A DNA stretch of 19,376 bases from an uncultured Lachnoanaerobaculum sp. (lineage in GTDB: Bacteria; Bacillota; Clostridia; Lachnospirales; Lachnospiraceae), in contig NZ_CALLVU010000090.1 in the NCBI RefSeq assembly GCF_938015485.1, forward strand, positions 1-19,376. Reading direction: 5' to 3'. The translations under genes and the position numbers were made by a program. Below, in pieces: positions 14,652 through 19,376 of this stretch. Under the pieces are notes generated by a model that saw only the letters and a list, made by a program, of their open reading frames with translations, ran no database searches and was not told where the DNA came from. Positions within the stretch are counted from its first letter, which is position 1. Every line of letters begins with the position of its first letter.

Positions 14652-14665
14652 GTAACTATTGTTAA
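14652..14665. promoter_or_regulatory. Crp/Fnr-type operator upstream of the binding-protein-like gene (GTAACTATTGTTAA)
   Basis: An inverted repeat of form GTAAC-N4-GTTAC with the last base changed. It matches the site before hcp in form and in distance to the -10 (34.5 bp from centre to last -10 base), which places it near -41.5. It is likely bound by the Crp/Fnr protein of the same operon, which would make the system autoregulated. Confidence 0.6.
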
Positions 14666-14708
14666 ATAAGGAAGAAATTGTGGAGAGGGGGGAATAATAA
14701 CCATATAA

Positions 14709-14750
14709 TAATAAAAAGCCAAGTTGCAAATACAGCTTGGCTTTTTATTA
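14709..14750. terminator. Bidirectional terminator after the aldarate operon
   Basis: TAATAAAAAGCCAAG (14709-14723) and its exact complement (14736-14750) form a 15-bp stem with a 12-nt loop. A/T runs on both sides give U tracts in either direction. It ends the aldarate operon 18 nt after the gudD stop and separates it from the next promoter. Confidence 0.85.
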
Positions 14751-14767
14751 TATTTACTTAAAATCTA

Positions 14768-16099
14768 TTATCTTACAAGACAAGGTTTCTTTGGATTGAA
14801 TTTCCATCCCGGGATGAGATACTGCATTACAACAGAATCATCTCTTCCACCCAAGCAGTTTTCATTATACAGCTTGTTTGCCTTTAATACCTGCTCCATA
14901 TCTATTTCTATACCAAGTCCCGGTTTCTTCGGAACAGCCACACATCCGTCTACAATCTGAAGCGGCTCTTTTGTAAGTCTCTCTATACCTTCCTGCCAAA
15001 TCCAGTGTGTGTCAAGCGCATTATACTTACCCGGTACGGCAGCACCCACCTGTGTAAACATTGCGAGTGATATATCAAAGTGATTATTTGAATGACTTCC
15101 CCAAGTATATCCGAAGTCATGGCACATCTGTGCAACTCTTACAGATCCCGCCATTGTCCAAAAATGCGGATCTGCCAGTATAATATCTACAGCCTGTGAC
15201 TCAAGTGAATGTCCTACCTCTCTCCAATCTGTAGCAATCATGTTTGTAGCGGTAGGAAAACCGGTTCTTCTTCTAAATTCAGATACTATTTCTCTTCCTG
15301 AATAAACGCCTTCAGCACCACATGGGTCCTCGCAGTATGTAAGTATACCATGCATATCCTTAACATACTCTACAGCTTCTTCAAGCAGCCATCCACCATT
15401 CGGATCAAGATCTATTCTTGCATTTGGAAACTCCTTCTTCAATGCACGGATAACATCCATCTCTTCATTACCTGCTAAAACACCACCTTTTAACTTAAAG
15501 TCTTCAAAACCGTACTTTTCTTTAGTAGCTTTAGCCATTGCAACAATCTTGTCGGCAGTAAGTGCTTCTTCATGACGAAGTCTATACCACTCACAGTCTG
15601 AATCAAGCTCAGAATCATAAGGTAAGTCCGTCTTATTCCTATCACCTACAAAGAACAGGTATCCAAGCATTCTAACTTTATCTCTTTGCTGTCCGTCTCC
15701 TAAGAGTTCACATACAGGTACACCAAGATGCTTGCCTAACAGATCCAGGCACGGTGCTTCAATGGCTGTAATTACATGTACGCCTGTACGAAGATCAAAC
15801 GTCTGATTTCCTCTAACATCCACTTCACCCTTTGAATCAAGATATGCTTTCACTTTTAAAAGCATACTCTTATACTCACTTATCTTTGTGCCCTCTACTA
15901 TTGATTTTACCTCATTAAGGGCATCTGTTATCTTCTTACCTCCCGGTACTTCTCCGACACCAAGCTCTCCGTTCGAATCCGTAAGGATAACCACATTCCT
16001 AGTAAAGAAAGGGGCATGTGCACCGCTAAGGTTTAGTTCCATACAATCTTTTCCGGCTACCGGATATACTTCCATCTTTGTAATTACAGGTACGCTCAT
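14768..16099 (-). CDS. gudD: D-glucarate dehydratase (443 aa)
   Basis: An enolase-superfamily enzyme that dehydrates D-glucarate to 5-keto-4-deoxy-D-glucarate with Mg2+. Active-site residues match E. coli GudD with a constant offset of three: K202 and K204 (FKLKGG), D232 and N234 (LDPNGG), E257 (CEDPCG), N286 (ATNMIATDW) and H336 (GSHSNNH). The N-terminal capping segment NLSGAHAPFFTRN and the C-terminal MQYLIPGW block are also typical. The length is nearly that of E. coli GudD (446 aa). The start at 16099 has GAGG about 8 nt upstream. It is the last gene of the operon, 71 nt after garD with a small hairpin between them, and is followed by a strong terminator. Confidence 0.96.
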   Translation of the reverse strand: MSVPVITKMEVYPVAGKDCMELNLSGAHAPFFTRNVVILTDSNGELGVGEVPGGKKITDALNEVKSIVEGTKISEYKSMLLKVKAYLDSKGEVDVRGNQTFDLRTGVHVITAIEAPCLDLLGKHLGVPVCELLGDGQQRDKVRMLGYLFFVGDRNKTDLPYDSELDSDCEWYRLRHEEALTADKIVAMAKATKEKYGFEDFKLKGGVLAGNEEMDVIRALKKEFPNARIDLDPNGGWLLEEAVEYVKDMHGILTYCEDPCGAEGVYSGREIVSEFRRRTGFPTATNMIATDWREVGHSLESQAVDIILADPHFWTMAGSVRVAQMCHDFGYTWGSHSNNHFDISLAMFTQVGAAVPGKYNALDTHWIWQEGIERLTKEPLQIVDGCVAVPKKPGLGIEIDMEQVLKANKLYNENCLGGRDDSVVMQYLIPGWKFNPKKPCLVR

Positions 16100-16127
16100 T
16101 TTTCTACCTCACTTAAGTATAAAATCT

Positions 16128-16146
16128 TCACAGACTGTATCTGTGA
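16128..16146. other. Intercistronic hairpin between garD and gudD
   Basis: TCACAGA (16128-16134) and TCTGTGA (16140-16146) form a perfect 7-bp stem with a 5-nt loop in the 71-nt gap. On the minus strand a short TTTTA follows nearby, so partial termination or mRNA processing is possible. A similar hairpin lies in another gap of the same operon (18155-18177). Confidence 0.4.
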
Positions 16147-16170
16147 TTAAAAATATATCTTGCTAACCTA

Positions 16171-17691
16171 TCAGGTAATAGGTGCAGGATTAAATATTGC
16201 CATAAAATTATATAATTTATAGTATTCAGCATAACTTTGCTTTTTACCACTTGCTACATCTATTATATAATCAAATAAAATTCTTCCTATATCAGCTATA
16301 CTTGCCTCTCCCTTTGCTACAGGACCGGCATTTACATCTATAAGATCCATCCATTGATTTTTCATATCATCTCTTGAACAAACCTTAATAACAGGTGAAA
16401 TTGCAAGATTATAAGGTGTTCCCCTACCTGTCATAAAAACCTGTAATCCTATACCTGATGCTACCTGACATGGACCACATACAAGATCTGAAGCAGGTGT
16501 TGCAGCATATATAAGTCCATGCTTACTCGGCCTTTCTGCCGGTGATAACACTTCAACTATAGGCGAAGTTCCTGATTTCGCTATCGAACCCATAGCTTTT
16601 TCTACAATGTTTGCAAGTCCACCCTTTTTATTACCGGGAGTCGGATTAGCGCTTCTGTCAACGTCTCCCTCCAACAGATAATTGTCATACCATCTCATCT
16701 CAGAGGCTAACTTCTTTACGACATCTTCACTGACACATCTCTCACCTATAAGATGTACACCGTCTCTAACCTCAGTAACTTCAGAAAACATTACAGTGGC
16801 ACCACCCTTTACAAGCATATCAGCCGCATATCCTGCAGACGGGTTTGCACTTACTCCCGAGAAAGCATCAGAACCGCCACATTGCATACCGACAAGTAAA
16901 TCTGACAGCGGTAATTCCTCTCTCCTTCTCTTATTCAGTATAGCAAGCTTTTTATCAGCCATTTCCATTATTGCCGTCATCATGGCTTCAAATCCTTTGC
17001 AGTCCTGTAATATAATCACATTTTCCGGTATATTGTCTTCAGGATCAAGTAACATATCCGGTGTAAGCTTTTCACAACCCAGTGCTACCGCCATAACCAC
17101 GCCGCCAAAGTTCGGGTGATGTACTATATTTCTCAATGCACGGATTGGAATATGTGCTTCTCTCGCTTTTATAGCCACACCACAACCATATGCATGATCT
17201 ACAGCAACAACATTGTCCACATTTGGATATTTCGGCAGAAGTTCACGTTTTATTCTTTCTACCGCTACATCCAAAACTCCGGAAACACATTGTACAGTAG
17301 TCTGTATTCCAAGGATATTTCTGGTTCCGGCATAGCCGCCATTTGGATTTTTATACCCCATCCACGTCCTTACAGGCGGATCAGGTAGCTTATCCATAGG
17401 TACTATATTCTTCCCCCACTCCATATCATCAAGTGAAGGCGGACTTGGTAGTCTCAACATAAACTCATTTATCCAATTCCCCTTTTTTATATCTTCAATG
17501 GCGTAACCCAAAACCACACCATACCTTATTACAGGTGCATCTTTTTTGATATCTTCAAGTGCTATCTTGTGAGCCTGAGGAATGTCATCCATAGCAGTCA
17601 AATCGTCATATATCTTTGTACCTGTCTTAATTTCCTCCACAGCAATAGCTACATTATCTTCATCTTTTATCTTTACAAGTAAATTAGACAT
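16171..17691 (-). CDS. garD: Galactarate dehydratase (506 aa)
   Basis: GarD dehydrates galactarate (meso-galactaric acid) to 5-keto-4-deoxy-D-glucarate, using iron. The N-terminal SAF-like domain (about 8-85; HKIALEDI, RYGVVLGYA) is joined to a catalytic UxaA/GarD domain. The latter has GTRNILGI (122-129), HAYGCGVAI (166-174), FGGVVMAVALGCEKL (195-209), MQCGGSDAFSGV (269-280) and the C-terminal NPAPIT that closes E. coli GarD as NPAPVT. The DRSANPTPGNKKGGL block separates GarD from altronate dehydratases. It is slightly shorter than E. coli GarD (523 aa), mainly at the N-terminus. GAGG lies 6 nt before the ATG at 17691. It feeds the same product as gudD into the lyase and GarR encoded upstream. 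Confidence 0.95.
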   Translation of the reverse strand: MSNLLVKIKDEDNVAIAVEEIKTGTKIYDDLTAMDDIPQAHKIALEDIKKDAPVIRYGVVLGYAIEDIKKGNWINEFMLRLPSPPSLDDMEWGKNIVPMDKLPDPPVRTWMGYKNPNGGYAGTRNILGIQTTVQCVSGVLDVAVERIKRELLPKYPNVDNVVAVDHAYGCGVAIKAREAHIPIRALRNIVHHPNFGGVVMAVALGCEKLTPDMLLDPEDNIPENVIILQDCKGFEAMMTAIMEMADKKLAILNKRRREELPLSDLLVGMQCGGSDAFSGVSANPSAGYAADMLVKGGATVMFSEVTEVRDGVHLIGERCVSEDVVKKLASEMRWYDNYLLEGDVDRSANPTPGNKKGGLANIVEKAMGSIAKSGTSPIVEVLSPAERPSKHGLIYAATPASDLVCGPCQVASGIGLQVFMTGRGTPYNLAISPVIKVCSRDDMKNQWMDLIDVNAGPVAKGEASIADIGRILFDYIIDVASGKKQSYAEYYKLYNFMAIFNPAPIT

Positions 17692-17708
17692 TATTTCCTC
17701 AATCCGGA

Positions 17709-18131
17709 TTAAAACTTAAATAAATTTAACCCTATTTCCTCAACAAACTCTCGCTCAACTACCACATCTACAACATTCAACACGATCTCTGCCGTTGCTC
17801 CTACTATGGCTTTATTTAAGTGCCCTCCGACAAACTCATTTGTAATCACATTTCCAACAGACATATGAACATGTATATACGGTTTTTTATCTTTTCTACT
17901 TAAAGTTCCTACAAGCGATGTTATTTCAAAATCACCTGTAAACCTTTTTGAGTGATATCTTTTTTCTGATGTATCAAAAATTCCAAGTTCAATGTCATTT
18001 ACTGCACCCAATCCGCTTACAGATGCAAATAAAATATTTTCTTTTTCACTTAAACCAAGTAATTCTTTTATTATATCCTCACCTTTGTCAACCCTGACAA
18101 TAACAGTATTCCCCTGTCTTTTATATTTCAT
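17709..18131 (-). CDS. PPC-domain (DUF296) protein of unknown role in the aldarate operon (140 aa)
   Basis: The whole protein is one PPC/PCC domain, the fold also found next to AT-hook motifs in plants. Seen are the SGLGAV turn (39-44) and the conserved histidines H87 and H89 in YIHVHMSVG and H104 in GGHL, which bind a metal in some structures. There is no AT-hook, so DNA binding is not implied. The gene lies between the lyase and garD, 17 nt before garD, so it is part of the aldarate pathway transcript. A small metabolic, binding or regulatory role is possible; no reaction can be assigned. In plain bacteria such single-domain members are largely uncharacterised. Confidence 0.82.
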   Translation of the reverse strand: MKYKRQGNTVIVRVDKGEDIIKELLGLSEKENILFASVSGLGAVNDIELGIFDTSEKRYHSKRFTGDFEITSLVGTLSRKDKKPYIHVHMSVGNVITNEFVGGHLNKAIVGATAEIVLNVVDVVVEREFVEEIGLNLFKF

Positions 18132-18154
18132 TTCCCTACCTACATCCTAAATGA

Positions 18155-18177
18155 ACCACCATGATACACATGATGGT
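18155..18177. other. Intercistronic hairpin between the lyase gene and the PPC gene
   Basis: ACCACCATG (18155-18163) and CATGATGGT (18169-18177) pair over 9 positions with one G-U wobble in the minus-strand RNA and a 5-nt loop. No T tract follows, so it is more likely a processing or stability element than a terminator. Confidence 0.4.
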
Positions 18178-18202
18178 CCACATAAATAAATCTACTGTTT
18201 AA

Positions 18203-19102
18203 TTATAGAAGACCGGCTTCTTTCATTGTCTTTTTATATCCTTCAAGTGCTTTACCTTCCGGAGTCGGTAAATTCGGTCTATATGGCTTTCCTACATTTC
18301 TGCCTCTCAGATTTGCCATATCCTTTGCAGCTACAGGAAAACTTCCTGCATCCATAGAAAGTCTCACCGGATTAAGCTTAAACTGTGCTTCAAGTGAACC
18401 CTCAATATCTCCGGCAACATACTTATTGTATATATCGGTTATAAGCTCCGGCATAAAGTTTGCAGCTGTACATACACCACCCACTGCACCATGACACATA
18501 GATGCATAAAGAAGCGTATCCTTTCCACCGAATACTTTAAATCCGAGATGTCTTGTTCTTCTTATAAATTCAGACGTCTGTGTAATATCACCACTTGTAT
18601 CTTTCATACCTACAATATTATCACAATCTGTAGCCAGTCTCTCTACAAGGTTTGCCGACAAAGTATAACCTACTCTTCCCGGGTTATTGTATAAAAGCAT
18701 CGGCAAATCGCTTACAGAGTCTGCAATGGCTTTAAAATGATAATACAGCTCATCTTCATTCGGCTTTAAAAACATCGGCTGCAGCACTGATATACCTGCT
18801 GCTCCGTTTCTTTTTGCCATCTGTGCAAGACGAATACATTTCTTTGTACTGATCGCACCAATACCGAAATATACAGGAACTCTTCCCTTTGCCTGATCGA
18901 GCATAATATTCAGTCCGCGCTCCATTTCATCTTCTTCAAGCATATAAAACTCGCCATTGCTGCCAAACGCCAAAATACCAAGCACACCGCCATCAATTAC
19001 ATAGTCCACCTGATCACGCATTTTTGCTTCATCAATTAACTCGTTCTCATCTATTGGGGTAATGATCGGTACCACTACTCCCTTTATAAAATCAGTATCC
19101 AC
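18203..19102 (-). CDS. DapA/NAL-superfamily lyase, probably class I 5-keto-4-deoxyglucarate aldolase (299 aa)
   Basis: A TIM-barrel lyase of the dihydrodipicolinate synthase/N-acetylneuraminate lyase superfamily. Numbered from the chosen start, the pyruvate-binding loop is GSNGE (47-51), the catalytic Tyr is Y138 in LLYNNPGR, with R143, and the Schiff-base Lys is K167 in VGMKDTSG. With garD and gudD downstream and garR upstream, the substrate is most likely 5-keto-4-deoxy-D-glucarate, cleaved to pyruvate and tartronate semialdehyde. In E. coli that step uses the unrelated metal-dependent GarL. KdgD-type dehydration to 2,5-dioxopentanoate is the alternative, but no semialdehyde dehydrogenase gene is visible. 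The GTG at 19102 is preferred since AAAGGTGA precedes it by about 6 nt; the frame also opens at a GTG at 19111, which has no usable ribosome spacing. Confidence 0.88.
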   Translation of the reverse strand: MDTDFIKGVVVPIITPIDENELIDEAKMRDQVDYVIDGGVLGILAFGSNGEFYMLEEDEMERGLNIMLDQAKGRVPVYFGIGAISTKKCIRLAQMAKRNGAAGISVLQPMFLKPNEDELYYHFKAIADSVSDLPMLLYNNPGRVGYTLSANLVERLATDCDNIVGMKDTSGDITQTSEFIRRTRHLGFKVFGGKDTLLYASMCHGAVGGVCTAANFMPELITDIYNKYVAGDIEGSLEAQFKLNPVRLSMDAGSFPVAAKDMANLRGRNVGKPYRPNLPTPEGKALEGYKKTMKEAGLL

Positions 19103-19117
19103 TTTTTTCACCTTTGA

Positions 19118-19376
19118 CTATTTTACAATACTGGTATTTGAAACCTTCTCGTAGTATTTTACAATTGAACTATGGTCATTTTTCTCAAGTCCGTCAACCT
19201 TAAGTCCCTGCATAATCTCCATAAGTTGTGCTGTAAGAGGAGCAGGTGAATTGATTGCATGAGATGCATTAAGCGCATTAGTAAGATCCTTGATATGAAG
19301 CTCTATTCTAAATCCCGGCTTATAGTTACCTTCAAGCATCATAGGTGCCTTAGCATCCATAACAGTTGAACCTGCA
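19118..19376 (-). CDS. garR: 2-hydroxy-3-oxopropionate (tartronate semialdehyde) reductase, C-terminal part (gene runs off the right edge)
   Basis: The visible last 85 or so residues match the C-terminal helical domain of GarR/GlxR-type beta-hydroxyacid dehydrogenases. These include VMDAKAPMMLEGNYKPGFRI, then HIKDLTNAL with the conserved Lys that helps bind cofactor and substrate, then LTAQLMEIMQGL and DHSSIVKYYEKV, close to the E. coli GarR end. The enzyme reduces tartronate semialdehyde to D-glycerate with NAD(P)H. The NAD-binding N-terminal domain lies outside the window. It is the most upstream gene of the aldarate operon visible here; its stop lies 15 nt before the preferred start of the lyase gene. 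Confidence 0.9.
   Translation of the reverse strand, partial: AGSTVMDAKAPMMLEGNYKPGFRIELHIKDLTNALNASHAINSPAPLTAQLMEIMQGLKVDGLEKNDHSSIVKYYEKVSNTSIVK

Noticed and set aside
18203..19102. Plain naming as dihydrodipicolinate synthase (dapA)
   Set aside because: The operon is for aldarate breakdown and the loop reads GSNGE instead of the GTTGE typical of DapA, so lysine synthesis is unlikely.
1..19376. CRISPR arrays, tRNA or rRNA genes, riboswitches
   Set aside because: I saw no regularly spaced repeats, cloverleaf or rRNA-like stretches, or known riboswitch cores in the intergenic regions.

Overview
The window looks like a chromosomal segment of a low-GC anaerobic Firmicute, most likely a Lachnospiraceae-type clostridium. 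That placement is inferred from AT-rich intergenic DNA, strong GGAGG ribosome sites, an apparent selenium-dependent xanthine dehydrogenase, class I Hcp and an aldarate operon; no rRNA or other marker gene is present, so it is not proven. Nearly all genes read on the minus strand. The exceptions are the insertion sequence and a siderophore operon.

Layout, left to right. (1) 1-370, minus: the N-terminus of a molybdenum hydroxylase of the Se-dependent xanthine dehydrogenase type. (2) 731-2700: a complete IS1634-like (IS4 superfamily) element with 14-bp terminal inverted repeats and an intact DDE transposase. (3) 2797-3990, minus: an exported protein of unknown function with two FG-GAP/VCBS-like calcium-loop motifs. 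(4) 4423-8859: an AraC-type regulator divergent from a four-gene ferric-siderophore uptake operon (FecCD permease, ATPase, lipoprotein binding protein, siderophore esterase), with back-to-back promoters at 5270-5305 and a terminator at 8867-8897. (5) 8994-14665, minus: a five-gene cluster made of a cytoplasmic solute-binding-protein-like gene, a UreG/HypB-like GTPase, an ABC ATPase with no permease, a Crp/Fnr regulator and hcp. (6) 14768-19376, minus: a glucarate/galactarate catabolic operon, in transcription order garR (partial), a DapA-superfamily lyase, a PPC-domain protein, garD and gudD, closed by a bidirectional terminator at 14709-14750.

The most interesting part is region 5. Three of its five proteins (the N-terminus of the binding-protein-like gene, the N-terminus of the ATPase, the C-terminus of Hcp) carry what looks like the same small DUF1858-type helical module. 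The binding-protein-like gene has no signal peptide and the ATPase has no membrane partner, so this is probably not a transporter. The GTPase carries Cys/His motifs resembling metal-insertion GTPases. The two transcripts, one starting before the binding-protein-like gene and one before hcp, each have a GTAAC-N4-GTTAC-like inverted repeat centred exactly 34.5 bp upstream of the last base of a -10 hexamer. That puts the site near -41.5, the classic class II Crp/Fnr activator position, and the cluster encodes a Crp/Fnr protein. I infer an intracellular metal or cofactor handling, maturation or repair system for Hcp under nitrosative or redox control.

In region 6, garD and gudD convert galactarate and glucarate to 5-keto-4-deoxyglucarate. 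The DapA-type lyase next to garR suggests cleavage to pyruvate and tartronate semialdehyde by a class I aldolase in place of GarL.
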